A stretch of DNA of 64,000 nucleotides from contig JADKAF010000001.1 in NCBI GenBank assembly GCA_016719295.1, positions 6,324,001-6,388,000 of the forward strand. Reading direction: 5' to 3'. Below are positions 35,523 through 43,870 of this stretch, piece after piece. The notes under the pieces were generated by a model. It did no database searches and had not been told where the DNA came from. It worked only from the letters and a program-made list of their open reading frames with translations. A program made the translations under genes and the position numbers. Numbering within the stretch: position 1 is the first letter of the stretch; each line of letters starts with the position of its first letter. The stretch comes from Planctomycetota bacterium. Its GTDB lineage: Bacteria; Planctomycetota; UBA1135; JADKAF01.

Positions 35523-36470
35523 ATGGACTGGCTGAACTACCACCACCTCCTCTACTTCTGCACCGCGGCGCGCGCCGGCGGGCTCACGGCGGCCGCGCGC
35601 GAGCTGCACCTCTCGCCCTCGACGCTGAGCGGGCAGATCAAGGAGCTGGAGCAGATGCTCGGCGAGCCGCTCTTCCGGCGCGTCGGGCGCCGCCTCGAGC
35701 CCACCGAGATGGGGCGGATCGTGCTGCGCTACGGCGAGGAGATCTTCTCGCTCGGTCGCGAGCTCTTGGACACCGTGCGCGGTCGACCGACGGGCCGCCC
35801 GGTACGCTGCACCGTCGGGGTCGTCGACACGCTGCCGAAGACCTTGGTGCGGCGCCTCTTGCAGCCGGCGCTCGCGCTGCCGGAGCCGCTGCGCCTCATC
35901 TGCCGCGAGGATGCGCACGAGCGCTTGCTCGCGCGCCTGGCGCTGCACGAGCTCGATCTCGTGCTCGCCGATGCCGGCGTCCCCGCGGGGAGCAAGATCC
36001 GGGCGTTTGCGCATCCGCTCGGCGAGTGCGGGGTCAGCTTCTTCGGAACCGCGGAGCTTCGGCGCAGCTCTGCGGCGCCGTTCCCGCAGTGCTTGGGCGA
36101 GCTCCCGCTGCTGCTGCCGGCGGAGGGACTGCCGCTGCGGCGCGCGCTCGAGGCGTGGTTCGATCGCGTCGAGCTCCGGCCGCAGATCCGCGGCGAGTTC
36201 GAGGACAGCGCGCTGCTGAAGGCGTTCGGCGCCAATGGCGAAGGGGTCTTCCCCGCACCGAGCGCCGTAGAGGCCGAGGTCGAGTCGCACTATCGCGTGG
36301 TGCTCGTCGGGCGCCTCGACGAGGTCCGAGAGCGCTTCTTCGCGATCTCCGCCGCCCGGCGACTCGATCACCCCGCCGTGCGCGTGCTGCTCGAGCGGGC
36401 GCGCGAGGTCTTCGCCGCGGCCGCGCCGACGGCGAAGGCCGCGCGTGCAACCCCGCGGAGGAAGCGCTAG
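35523..36470 (+). CDS. LysR-family regulator, NhaR-like
   Basis: 315 residues. The start MDWLNYHHLLYFCTAARAGG and winged helix-turn-helix (LTAAARELHLSPSTLSGQIK) match NhaR, the Na+/H+-antiporter activator, more than generic LysR proteins. A substrate-binding domain follows (about 90-295). No nhaA-like antiporter is nearby, so its regulon is unknown; the divergent hpf operon is one possible target. It contains an Ala-rich, Lys/Arg-rich C-terminal tail. Confidence 0.85.
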   Translation: MDWLNYHHLLYFCTAARAGGLTAAARELHLSPSTLSGQIKELEQMLGEPLFRRVGRRLEPTEMGRIVLRYGEEIFSLGRELLDTVRGRPTGRPVRCTVGVVDTLPKTLVRRLLQPALALPEPLRLICREDAHERLLARLALHELDLVLADAGVPAGSKIRAFAHPLGECGVSFFGTAELRRSSAAPFPQCLGELPLLLPAEGLPLRRALEAWFDRVELRPQIRGEFEDSALLKAFGANGEGVFPAPSAVEAEVESHYRVVLVGRLDEVRERFFAISAARRLDHPAVRVLLERAREVFAAAAPTAKAARATPRRKR

Positions 36471-36499
36471 AACGAAGCGACCCTTCGCCCGGAGCTTCG

Positions 36500-36964
36500 A
36501 TGCGCCTCGCGTTTCTCTCCCCGCTGTTCCTGATCGCGCTCGCTTCGTGCACGAGCGACGAGCGCTACGACGAAGTCGTGCCGCAGGTCGTCGCCCAGAA
36601 CCACCGCGAGTACATCCGCGCGAACGTCTCCGAGCCCGAGCGGGCTTCTGCGATGATCGCCCTCGTCGATCGCTGCGAAGCGCTGACGCTCGAGCTCGAT
36701 CGCGCGCAGCAGGCGTTCCTCGCCGAGGTCGAGCGCGTGAACGCGCGGCCCGACGCGACCGAGGCCGAGCTCCGCGCCGTGCTCGATCGCGCACTCCTGG
36801 CGCGGAGCAAGACCTCCGATCAGCTCTTCGACGCGCTGCTCGAGCTCCGCGCGACGGCGCGACCCGAGGAGTGGGGGCGCATCGTGCAGATGGAAGGCGA
36901 CGGGCTGGCTGCGAACGTGCGCCGCGAGCGCCGCGCCGCGTTCGCGAAGGGAGGTGGCTCATGA
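36500..36964 (+). CDS. small helical lipoprotein
   Basis: 154 residues with lipobox ALASC, then TSDERY. The mature part is predicted to be long alpha-helix rich in Glu/Arg/Ala, coiled-coil-like (EALTLELDRAQQAFLAEVER). It contains the phrase RPEEWGRIVQMEGDG, which recurs in related form in the next protein (TPEEWQQIF), suggesting the two are diverged paralogues or partners. Overlaps the next gene by ATGA. Function unknown. Confidence 0.6.
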   Translation: MRLAFLSPLFLIALASCTSDERYDEVVPQVVAQNHREYIRANVSEPERASAMIALVDRCEALTLELDRAQQAFLAEVERVNARPDATEAELRAVLDRALLARSKTSDQLFDALLELRATARPEEWGRIVQMEGDGLAANVRRERRAAFAKGGGS

Positions 36965-37344
36965 TCTGGTTCCTCGTGAGCTTCTTCCTCGCCGGCGTCC
37001 TCAGCGTGCCCGGCGATCTCCCGCTCCAGCGCTCGACGGCCGAGCCGCGTCGCCGCGCGGCCGAGCTCGTGACCGAGCTCGAGCGCGCGATCCGCCTCGA
37101 GCGCGCCTTCGACGCCCTCGACGAGCTGCGCAGCGCCTCCGCCGGTGAGCTCGAGCGCCACGCGATCCTTTTCGGCGACGCCCTGGCGCGTTCCACGACG
37201 ACGAAGCAGGAGCTCCTGGCGCTGCGGGACGAGCTCGATCGAGCCCTGCGCGCCGCCTGGGGACAGCAGCTCGCGGTCCGCGCGCGCCTCCGCGCCGAGC
37301 TCACTCCCGAGGAGTGGCAGCAGATCTTCCCCGCGCCGCGCTAA
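36961..37344 (+). CDS. small membrane-anchored or exported helical protein
   Basis: 127 residues from ATG 36961, overlapping the lipoprotein stop. A hydrophobic N-terminus (MIWFLVSFFLAGVLSVPGDL) serves as a signal or anchor, followed by a helical, Glu/Arg-rich domain. The C-terminal phrase RAELTPEEWQQIFPAPR is like that of periplasmic Spy/CpxP-type helical proteins (LTPEQ...), but similarity is too short for a firm call. Likely works with the preceding lipoprotein. Confidence 0.6.
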   Translation: MIWFLVSFFLAGVLSVPGDLPLQRSTAEPRRRAAELVTELERAIRLERAFDALDELRSASAGELERHAILFGDALARSTTTKQELLALRDELDRALRAAWGQQLAVRARLRAELTPEEWQQIFPAPR

Positions 37345-37395
37345 GGAAGCCCCGCTCGGCGACCGAGGAAGCGAGGTCTCGTTCTCGAGGCTCGC

Positions 37396-37764
37396 ATGCG
37401 TTTCGCTACCCTGATCTGCTCGGCCATCGCCGTCTTCCTGCTCGCCGCGCTCACGCGCTCGCAAGACCCCGTCGAGTCGCGTCCCTCGGACGCCGTGCTC
37501 GCCCGGCTCGAGATCCTGGAGAAGCAGATGACCCAGGTGCAGACCTGGATCCAAGCGCAGGCCAAGCAAGCCGAAGCTCTCGCGGCCGCGCTCGACACCT
37601 CCGAGAAGGAGGGCTTCATCTACGGGATCAACCCGAAGTCGCGCGAGGTGCTGCTCGTGGCGTTCCGGGCACACGCGGCGACGCTGCGCGAGGCGGTTCC
37701 GGGCCAAGCGCCGGCGACCGCGGAGGACGCCGCGAAGGGCGAGGCGGAGAAGGGCGGGCGCTGA
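37396..37764 (+). CDS. small exported coiled-coil protein
   Basis: 122 residues with a signal peptide (FATLICSAIAVFLLAALTRS), then a coiled-coil segment (DAVLARLEILEKQMTQVQTW), then FIYGINPKSREVLLVAFRAH. No known domain. Third small exported helical protein in a row, in the same direction as the two before it (51-bp gap), so possibly one operon. The stop lies at the edge of structured repeat B. Confidence 0.55.
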   Translation: MRFATLICSAIAVFLLAALTRSQDPVESRPSDAVLARLEILEKQMTQVQTWIQAQAKQAEALAAALDTSEKEGFIYGINPKSREVLLVAFRAHAATLREAVPGQAPATAEDAAKGEAEKGGR

Positions 37765-37864
37765 GAGCTTGTCGATCCATCGACGAGCTCTCCGCGCCAA
37801 CACCGTCAGGTGTTGGGCCAGCAGGCATCGAAGAGCCTGTCGGAGTCATTCTCCGACAGGCTCT
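37765..37864. repeat. structured repeat B: three consecutive hairpins
   Basis: Three stems fill the gap between convergent genes. They are 37765-37790 (12-bp stem GAGCTTGTCGAT with one G-U, 2-base loop), 37797-37816 (8-bp stem CCAACACC, loop GTCA) and 37832-37864 (perfect 14-bp stem AGAGCCTGTCGGAG, 5-base loop). The middle hairpin and the following CCAGCAGG match element A at 25639-25668, with paired base changes that keep the stem. Confidence 0.75.
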
Positions 37865-37869
37865 GAGCT

Positions 37870-38919
37870 TCAGCTCTCGGCTCGCGTGCCTTCGCGCTGG
37901 CGCTCGCGCGCCATGCGGAAGCCCTCGAACCAGATCCCGACATCTCGCGGGAGCGCGAGCAGCGCCAGCGCCGCGATCCACAGCGGCAGCGAGGCGGCGA
38001 GGCCGATGAGTCTCCACGTCGCGAAGCCCTGTTGCAGCAGCAGCGCGGCGCCCGCGATGGCGCCGATCGCGACGAGACCGACCGCGATCCAACGCGCGAT
38101 GCGGCGCGCATCGAGCACGTAGAAGACCAGCAATCCGCCGAAGATCGCACGCGAGTAGGGCATGCGCGCGCCATCGGCGAAGCAGCTCGCGAGATCGATC
38201 GCGAAGCCCGTCACGAGCAGCGCCGCCGCGAGGCGCACGTAGAGCTGCCCGCGGAAGAAGTGCGAGCGCGCGGCGGAGCTGGACAGCGACGGGCGCTCGT
38301 TCCAGACCCAGCGCAGCTCCTCCTCATCGAAGTCGTCCTCGAGGTCGCTTTCGCCCGCGCGAGCGTCCGCGAGCTCCGCGGCGTGGAGCGGCACCACCTG
38401 GTAGAGCGCGAGCTCCTCGCCGTTCGGCGCGCGCAGCCGGCGCGCCGCGGGATCCAGCGGATCGAGCAGCGCGAGCGCCGCGAAGGGCGTGTCGACCGCG
38501 AAGGGTTTCGGCGGATCGTCCGAGGTCGTATGCCGGGCCGCGAGGAAGGCTCCGCTGCGCAGGGGCCAGCGCGCGAGGGTCTTCAGTTGCCGGATCGGCC
38601 AATAGTGGCGCTCGTCGCTCTAACGCTCCCGATCCATCTCCCAGCCCGGGTCGAGCGTCATCAGGAGCTCCGCTCTCCGCGGCGCCGTCTCGCCCGCCGG
38701 CACGCTCATCGGCTTCTCGCTCATGCCGCTCGTGACGAGCGTCCAGCAAGGGCGATCCTCGCACGGCGCGACGAGTAGCACGTCGAGGTGCAGCTCGTCG
38801 GAGATGAGCTCGTGGAAGACGAGCGCGACCTTGCCGAAGTGCTTCTCGACGTGGGCGGTGATCGCGGCGAGATGCCGCGCTTCGCCGCCGGCTTCGTCCC
38901 CGGACGGAGTGGTGTCCAT
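37870..38919 (-). pseudogene. SUFU-domain membrane protein interrupted by an in-frame amber codon
   Basis: A single minus-strand frame runs from ATG 38919 to TGA 37870 but contains TAG at 38620-38622 (codon 100 of 350). The part before it is the first half of a suppressor-of-fused domain (VEKHFGKVALVFHELISDEL; CWTLVTSGMSEKPMSVPAGE; LLMTLDPGWEMDRER). The part after continues it without a shift (SDERHYWPIRQLKTLARWPL; ELALYQVVPLHAAEL). About four TM helices follow from residue 195 on, so the intact protein would be a SUFU-membrane fusion. Either a recent nonsense mutation, a sequencing error, or readthrough. SUFU-like domains in bacteria often occur as immunity or toxin-linked proteins; no toxin is seen here. 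Confidence 0.85.
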
Positions 38920-38939
38920 GTGTCGAGCTCGCGGGTCGA

Positions 38940-39308
38940 TCAGGCGGTGAGGCGCTCGCCGAAGACGAGGCGATGCCCATCGGGCGTGGTGATCGCGAAC
39001 TCGCGCATCCCCCAAGGCGTATCGCGCAGAGGGTGCCAGATCTCGACGCCGCGCTCTCCGAGCTCGCGATGGAGCGCCGCGGCATCGTCCACGTGCAGAT
39101 ACGCGAACCACGAGTGATCGGGGCAGCGCGACATCGGCACCGCGTCGGGGCAGTGCCCCAGGCGCAGCCGGCACGCTCCGCGCCGGAGGAACGACCAACC
39201 TTCGACGCGCAGGTCCTCGGTGAAGCCGAGCTGATCGATGTAGAAGCGCCGCGAGCGCTCGAGGTCGAGGACGGCGAGGACGAAGGTGGACTCGGTGATC
39301 GCAGGCAT
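38940..39308 (-). CDS. VOC-superfamily (glyoxalase/bleomycin-resistance-like) protein
   Basis: 122 residues of the vicinal-oxygen-chelate fold: two beta-alpha-beta-beta-beta modules, with FVLAVLDLERSRRFYIDQLG at the start and FAITTPDGHRLVFGERL at the end. Such proteins bind a metal and act as dioxygenases, lyases or resistance binders. Metal ligands are plausible at His and Glu but not certain, and the function cannot be named. Confidence 0.85.
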   Translation of the reverse strand: MPAITESTFVLAVLDLERSRRFYIDQLGFTEDLRVEGWSFLRRGACRLRLGHCPDAVPMSRCPDHSWFAYLHVDDAAALHRELGERGVEIWHPLRDTPWGMREFAITTPDGHRLVFGERLTA

Positions 39309-39385
39309 GGCTGACGCAGCGTACGTGCGGCGGTGCGGGAGGTCGCACCCTGGGAATGTGCGGCGGTGAGCGTAGCATCTCCGCC

Positions 39386-40495
39386 ATGAACTGGGACGCG
39401 ATCGTGATCGGCCTCGGCGGCGTCGGCAGCTCCGCGTTGCACGCGTTCGCGCGCCGCGGACTGCGCGTGCTCGGCCTCGAAGCGCGCGGCATCGCGCACG
39501 CGCTGGGCTCCTCGCACGGGCAGACGCGGCTCTGGCGTCGCGGCTACTACGAGCACCCCGACTACGTGCCGCTCGTCGATGCGGCGCTGCGCGGCTGGCG
39601 CGCGCTGGAGGCCGAGACGGGCGCGCGGCTGGTGGAACCCGTCGAGCTGCTGCAGATCGGTCCGCCGAGCGGCTCGCTCGTACAGGGAACGCGCCGCAGC
39701 GCCGCCGAACACGGCGTCGCGGTCGAGGAGCTCGAGGCCCGCGAAGTGCAGCGCCGCTATCGCGGCGCGCTGCGCGTGCCCGACGGGATGCAGGCGCTGA
39801 GCGAGCGCGGCGCGCATCTGCTCTGGGTCGAGCGCTGCGTCGCGACGGCGGTCGCCGCGGCCGAACGCGCAGGGGCTCGCGTGCAGAGCGATGCGGAGGT
39901 GCGCTCGTGGCGCGCGGAGGGCGCGGGCTTCGCCGTCGAGACCACGCGCGGTACGGAGCACTCTGGCGCGCTCGCGATCGCGGCCGGACCGTGGGCGGGG
40001 ACGCTGCTCCGCGAGCTCGGCGCGAAGCTCGACGTGCGGCGGAAGCCCGTCTTCTGGTTCGAGCGCGAAGCCGGTGCGGCGCCCTTGCCCGCGCTCTTCG
40101 TCGAGCAGGAGGACGCGAGCTCCTACTACGCGTTTCCGCTGCCGGGCGGCGCGCTCGCGAAGGCCGCCGAGCACAGCGGCGGCGATCCGGTCGCGGATCC
40201 CTCGCGCGTCGCGCGCGACGAGCTGCCGCACGATCGCGCCGGAGTGCGCGCTTTCCTCGAGCGCATCGCGCCCGGCTGGCGCGGCGTTGAAGCGGGCTTC
40301 GAGGTCTGCCTCTACACGCTGAGCCCCGACGGGCACTTCTTCGTCGATCGCCATCCCGAGCACGCGCGGCTCGCGTTCGCCGCGGGGCTCTCGGGCCACG
40401 GCTTCAAGTTTTCACCCGCGCTCGGCGAGCTCTTGGCCGGGCTCGCTCTCGGCGAGAGCCAGGTCGCGCGACCGCCGTTCCTCGCGCTGCGATGA
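39386..40495 (+). CDS. FAD-dependent amine oxidase, sarcosine / N-methyltryptophan oxidase-like
   Basis: 369 residues, the length of monomeric sarcosine oxidase and SolA. It oxidises an N-methyl amino acid to imine with O2, releasing formaldehyde and H2O2. The FAD-binding start is AIVIGLGGVGSSALHAFARR, then SSHGQTRLWRRGYYEHPDYV. The Cys for covalent FAD attachment is present in VCLYTLSPDGHFFVDRHP, and AAGLSGHGFKFSP closes the site. ATG 39386 fits the usual N-terminus better than the in-frame ATG 39356. Overlaps the transporter gene by ATGA. Confidence 0.88.
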   Translation: MNWDAIVIGLGGVGSSALHAFARRGLRVLGLEARGIAHALGSSHGQTRLWRRGYYEHPDYVPLVDAALRGWRALEAETGARLVEPVELLQIGPPSGSLVQGTRRSAAEHGVAVEELEAREVQRRYRGALRVPDGMQALSERGAHLLWVERCVATAVAAAERAGARVQSDAEVRSWRAEGAGFAVETTRGTEHSGALAIAAGPWAGTLLRELGAKLDVRRKPVFWFEREAGAAPLPALFVEQEDASSYYAFPLPGGALAKAAEHSGGDPVADPSRVARDELPHDRAGVRAFLERIAPGWRGVEAGFEVCLYTLSPDGHFFVDRHPEHARLAFAAGLSGHGFKFSPALGELLAGLALGESQVARPPFLALR

Positions 40496-41454
40496 GCCTC
40501 CTCCACGCGCACGATCACGGTCGCGACCACGCGCCTGGATCCGAGCCCGCGCAGGGCCACGGACCCGCGCACTCGCACGGCCACGGCGGCAGCGCCTTCG
40601 CCTGGGGCATCGGACTGAACGCGATCTACATCGTGGTCGAGCTCGGCGCCGGCTGGTACGCCGACTCGCTGGCGCTGCTCTCCGATGCGCTGCACAACCT
40701 CTCCGATGTCGTCGCTCTCGGCGTCGCATGGTTCGCCGCGACGCTCGCGCGGAGGAAGCCCTCCGCGCATCGCACCTATGGCTTCACCCGCGCCACGATC
40801 CTCTCGGCGCTCTTCTCTTCGGCGCTGCTCTGCGCCGCGATGGGCGTCATCGCGTGGGAGTCGCTCCATCGCCTGCTCGACCCGCGTCCCGTCGATGGCG
40901 GCGTCGTGGCGCTCGTCGCCGCCTTCGGCGTGCTGATCAACACCGCGACCGCGCTCTTCTTAGCTAAGGAGCGCGAGCGCGACCTCAACATCCGCAGCGT
41001 CTGGCTCAACATGATGGCCGACGCGGGCTTGTCCGCGCTGGTCGCCCTCGCGGGCGTCGCGATCGCGCTCACCGGTTGGCACAGCATCGACGCCGCGGCG
41101 AGCTTCGTCCTGGCACTCGCGATCCTCGTGCTCGCCGCGAGCGTGCTCCGCGATGCCTTGAACCTCGCCACCGACGCCGTCCCGCGCGGCATCGATCCCG
41201 CGGAGGTGCGCGAGCTCCTTACCGCGCAGCCCGGCGTGCGCGAGGTGCACGACTTACATATCTGGCCCCTCGGCACCACGCACATCGCGCTCACGGCGCA
41301 TCTCGTGATGCCGGAGCCTCCCGCGAGCGATACGTTCCTACGCGAGCTCAACGCGGAGCTGCTGATGCGCTTCGGGATCGATCACACGGCGATTCAGGTG
41401 GAGCGGGGGGATGGGCCGGGCGGGTGTCCGGATGCGGCGGCGGATCGGATCTGA
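40492..41454 (+). CDS. cation diffusion facilitator (CzcD/ZitB-like metal exporter)
   Basis: 320 residues with six TM helices and a His-rich N-terminus (HAHDHGRDHAPG, HSHGHGG). CDF proteins export Zn, Co or similar ions in exchange for protons. The TM2 site keeps His68 and Asp72 (DALHNLSD). In TM5 the usual His-x3-Asp reads Asn173-x3-Asp177 (NMMAD), which may change metal choice. The cytoplasmic domain contains VREVHDLHIWPLGTTHIALT, typical of the family. Starts inside the end of the oxidase gene, though the functional link is unclear. Confidence 0.92.
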   Translation: MSLLHAHDHGRDHAPGSEPAQGHGPAHSHGHGGSAFAWGIGLNAIYIVVELGAGWYADSLALLSDALHNLSDVVALGVAWFAATLARRKPSAHRTYGFTRATILSALFSSALLCAAMGVIAWESLHRLLDPRPVDGGVVALVAAFGVLINTATALFLAKERERDLNIRSVWLNMMADAGLSALVALAGVAIALTGWHSIDAAASFVLALAILVLAASVLRDALNLATDAVPRGIDPAEVRELLTAQPGVREVHDLHIWPLGTTHIALTAHLVMPEPPASDTFLRELNAELLMRFGIDHTAIQVERGDGPGGCPDAAADRI

Positions 41455-41778
41455 GGGGCGGCCGCCGAAGGATCTCCGGTGTGACGCCTCGCTTTCCGGC
41501 TCGTCCTGTCGCCAGCGCCCGTGGCATGGCGCTCCGCTTCCGGGCGCTGTCATGGCAAACGACTCCGCAGGTTCGTACCTCTGCAAGTGCCTTCGAGCCG
41601 CGAGTGTGCGGCGTCACCACTTCTGCTCGAGTCATGCGCTAAGCGCTCTTGCTCGATGGCGGCGTCGTCTCGAAGCGGCTGCTCTTTCAGCTGCAGCGTC
41701 ACGCGACAGAGGACGAGCTGCCTGCGCAGTGTGAGCGTATGCGCGCCCTTCCGCGATGGCTGTAGAGCCCCGGATCGC
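41455..41778. other. 324-bp convergent intergenic region, possible gene remnant
   Basis: Lies between the converging transporter and alcohol dehydrogenase genes. It contains an inverted repeat: CAGCGCCCG (41513-41521) pairs perfectly with CGGGCGCTG (41541-41549). Base composition is lower in GC than neighbours. A short protein-like stretch ends at TAG near 41765 (RLLFQLQRHATEDELPAQCE...RWL) without a credible start, perhaps the tail of a decayed gene. No tRNA found. Confidence 0.4.
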
Positions 41779-42912
41779 TTAGCTGAGCCGCTCCAGCAGC
41801 TCGAGATAATCCGCCGCCGTCATCGCCCGCGGGTTCGAGGGATTCGAGTTGTTGCCCTCGGACTGCTTAGCGATCTCAGCAAACGCCTCGCGCGGGATCT
41901 CCAGCGAGCCGAAGCTCGGGATCTTCAGGTCGGAGACGAGCTCCTCGATGCGCTGGAGGAAGGCCTCCGCGGGATCCTTCGGTGCGTCCTGCGGGAACAC
42001 CGCCGCGTGCAACGCCTCGAGCTTCGCTCGGGCTGCTTCGCGGTGGGAGCGCATGACCGGCGCGAGCAGGATCGCGTTGGCGAGACCGTGCGGCACGTCG
42101 AAGAGGCCGCCCAGGCTCTCGGAGAGGCAGTGCACGCCGGCGACGTCGGCATTGCCGAAGGCCATGCCGGCCAGGGTCGCGGCGCGGAGGATCGCTTCGC
42201 GGGCCTCGGCGTCGCCCTTGGGGTCGGCCGCGGCGCGGCGGAGGTAGCGGAAGATCAGGGCGCAGGCCTTCTCGGCCAGGGCGTCGGAGACCGGGTTCGC
42301 CTCGGAGCAGGTCGCGGCTTCGACGGCGTGGGTGAGCGCGTCGACGCTGGTCCAGGCGATGAGGTGGGGCGGGAGGGTGGCCAGGAGGTTCGCGTCGATC
42401 AGCGCGTGGTCGGGGAACATGCCGTCGCCCTTCACGCTGATCTTCCGGCGCTGGTCGAGGCGCGTGATCACCGAGACCCAGGTCACCTCGGAGCCGGTGC
42501 CGCAGGTGGTGGGCACGGCGAGGAAGGGGACCGGCTTCGCGGCGAAGCGGTTGCGGCCTTCGTAGAGCTCACAGCCGCCGGGGTTCGCGGCCAGCATGGC
42601 GATGGCCTTCGCGGCGTCGAGGGCGCTGCCGCCGCCGAGGCCGACGACGAGGCCGATGCCGCCGCTGCGCGCGCGCTCGCCCCAGGCGTTGACCGTGGTG
42701 TGGCGCGGGTTCGCCTCGATGTCGTCGGCGACCTCGACGGCGCAGCCCGCGGAGATCAGCGCGGCGCGCGCTCTCGCGGGCCACGGCGTCGCGAGGAGGC
42801 CGGGGTCGTGGACGAGTAGAGCTCGAGAGGCCTCGAAACCGCGCGCCAAGGGCTCGAGGCGAGCGAGGGAGCCGGGGGCGATCTCGACGCGCGTCGGGAG
42901 GCGGAAGGGCAT
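41779..42912 (-). CDS. iron-containing alcohol dehydrogenase
   Basis: 377 residues, group III (Fe-dependent) alcohol dehydrogenase or reductase, cytosolic and NAD(P)-dependent. NAD-binding GLGGGSALDAAKAIA follows a variant SxxGxxxxxP region. PTTCGTGSEVT is family-typical, and the metal site includes the Asp of PDHALID and His of GVHCLSESLGGLFDVPHGLA. Substrate unknown: lactaldehyde, 1,3-propanediol and butanol enzymes all share this fold. Start ATG 42912 chosen because MPFRLPTRVEIAPGSLARL is the standard N-terminus; the upstream open frame is not. Confidence 0.9.
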   Translation of the reverse strand: MPFRLPTRVEIAPGSLARLEPLARGFEASRALLVHDPGLLATPWPARARAALISAGCAVEVADDIEANPRHTTVNAWGERARSGGIGLVVGLGGGSALDAAKAIAMLAANPGGCELYEGRNRFAAKPVPFLAVPTTCGTGSEVTWVSVITRLDQRRKISVKGDGMFPDHALIDANLLATLPPHLIAWTSVDALTHAVEAATCSEANPVSDALAEKACALIFRYLRRAAADPKGDAEAREAILRAATLAGMAFGNADVAGVHCLSESLGGLFDVPHGLANAILLAPVMRSHREAARAKLEALHAAVFPQDAPKDPAEAFLQRIEELVSDLKIPSFGSLEIPREAFAEIAKQSEGNNSNPSNPRAMTAADYLELLERLS

Positions 42913-43231
42913 GGAGCAAAGGGGTCGCGGAGGGGGAGCTCGGGCGCAGGGCGCATCATGCCGCGAGCGAGGTGTCCGAGCGACAATTTGTCTCTCGCAG
43001 CACCGCGGGTCGCTCCCTATCCTGCCCGGCCGCAAGATCCCCGGACCCGGCCTGCGTGAGCTGCGAAGACCCGCCAGTCCTCGCGGTGCGCGGCCGTCGT
43101 GCCGGAGAGTTTCGGCGTTGGAGCGCCTCGGAGCGAGGCCGCTCCGAAGTCCTCCGTCCCCGCCTGCGGGCTCTCCGCGGGTGGCGCCCTTCCAGCTCGA
43201 CTTCGAATCCCGCGCAGGCAGGCCAAGCGGA
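42913..43231. other. 319-bp divergent control region before the respiratory locus
   Basis: Separates the dehydrogenase gene from actA. It should hold the promoter of the long act-cox transcription unit, but I cannot point to convincing boxes. A strong hairpin sits at 43120-43145: GGAGCG pairs with CGCTCC and CCTCG with CGAGG, with one bulged C and a GAG loop. It lies about 87 bp before the actA start and may be a leader structure. Open frames across it look like noise. Confidence 0.45.
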
Positions 43232-43870
43232 ATGAACATCTTCCCGGCTTGGACGAACACCATCCGCCCGCACTTGGTGCTGGGCGCGCTCGGTGCCATC
43301 GTCTACGTGACCGTCGTCATCACGTACGGCTGGACGCCGAAGACGCTGTACCGGGGCTACCAGCCCGAGCAGCCGATCCCCTTCTCGCACAAGCTGCACG
43401 CCGGCGACCTGGCCATCGATTGCCGCTACTGCCACTCCACCGTGGAAGTGAGCGCCGAGGCCGCGATCCCGCCGTCGTCCACGTGCATGAACTGCCACGC
43501 GCGCATCTTTCCCGAGAGCCCGAAGCTCGAGCTCCTGCGCGAGGTGACGCTGAGCGGCGAGGCGATCCCGTGGGTGCGCGTGCACGACCTGCCGGACTTC
43601 GTGTACTTCGATCACAGCGCGCACGTTCGGCGCGGCGTCGGCTGCGTGAGCTGCCACGGCCGCATCGACACGATGGAGGTCGTCTACCAGCACGAGCCCC
43701 TGGGCATGAGCTGGTGCATCACCTGCCACCGCGACCCCACGCCGCATCTGCGCCCGTTGGACAAGATCACCGACATGGCCTGGACCGCGCCCAGCGCTGA
43801 GTTCGGCGCGGAGTTCGCTCGCGCGAACGGGATCAAGCCCAACCAGAACTGCTCCACCTGCCACCGATGA
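43232..43870 (+). CDS. actA: alternative complex III subunit A, pentahaem cytochrome c
   Basis: 212 residues. One N-terminal TM anchor (LVLGALGAIVYVTVVITYGW), then a periplasmic domain with five CXXCH haem sites: CRYCH, CMNCH, CVSCH, CITCH, CSTCH. This is the defining count for ActA of alternative complex III, a quinol:cytochrome c oxidoreductase replacing bc1. It carries electrons away from the iron-sulfur subunit. The upstream frame is open, but ATG 43232 with GCGG before it gives the anchor. Its stop overlaps actB (ATGA). Confidence 0.93.
   Translation: MNIFPAWTNTIRPHLVLGALGAIVYVTVVITYGWTPKTLYRGYQPEQPIPFSHKLHAGDLAIDCRYCHSTVEVSAEAAIPPSSTCMNCHARIFPESPKLELLREVTLSGEAIPWVRVHDLPDFVYFDHSAHVRRGVGCVSCHGRIDTMEVVYQHEPLGMSWCITCHRDPTPHLRPLDKITDMAWTAPSAEFGAEFARANGIKPNQNCSTCHR

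Noticed and set aside
35523..36470. Naming the LysR gene nhaR
   Set aside because: N-terminal similarity is good, but no Na+/H+ antiporter gene is in the window, so the symbol was not assigned.
41643..41765. Protein-like stretch ending RMRALPRWL
   Set aside because: No credible start codon or ribosome binding site and only about 38 codons; kept only as a possible remnant in the intergenic entry.
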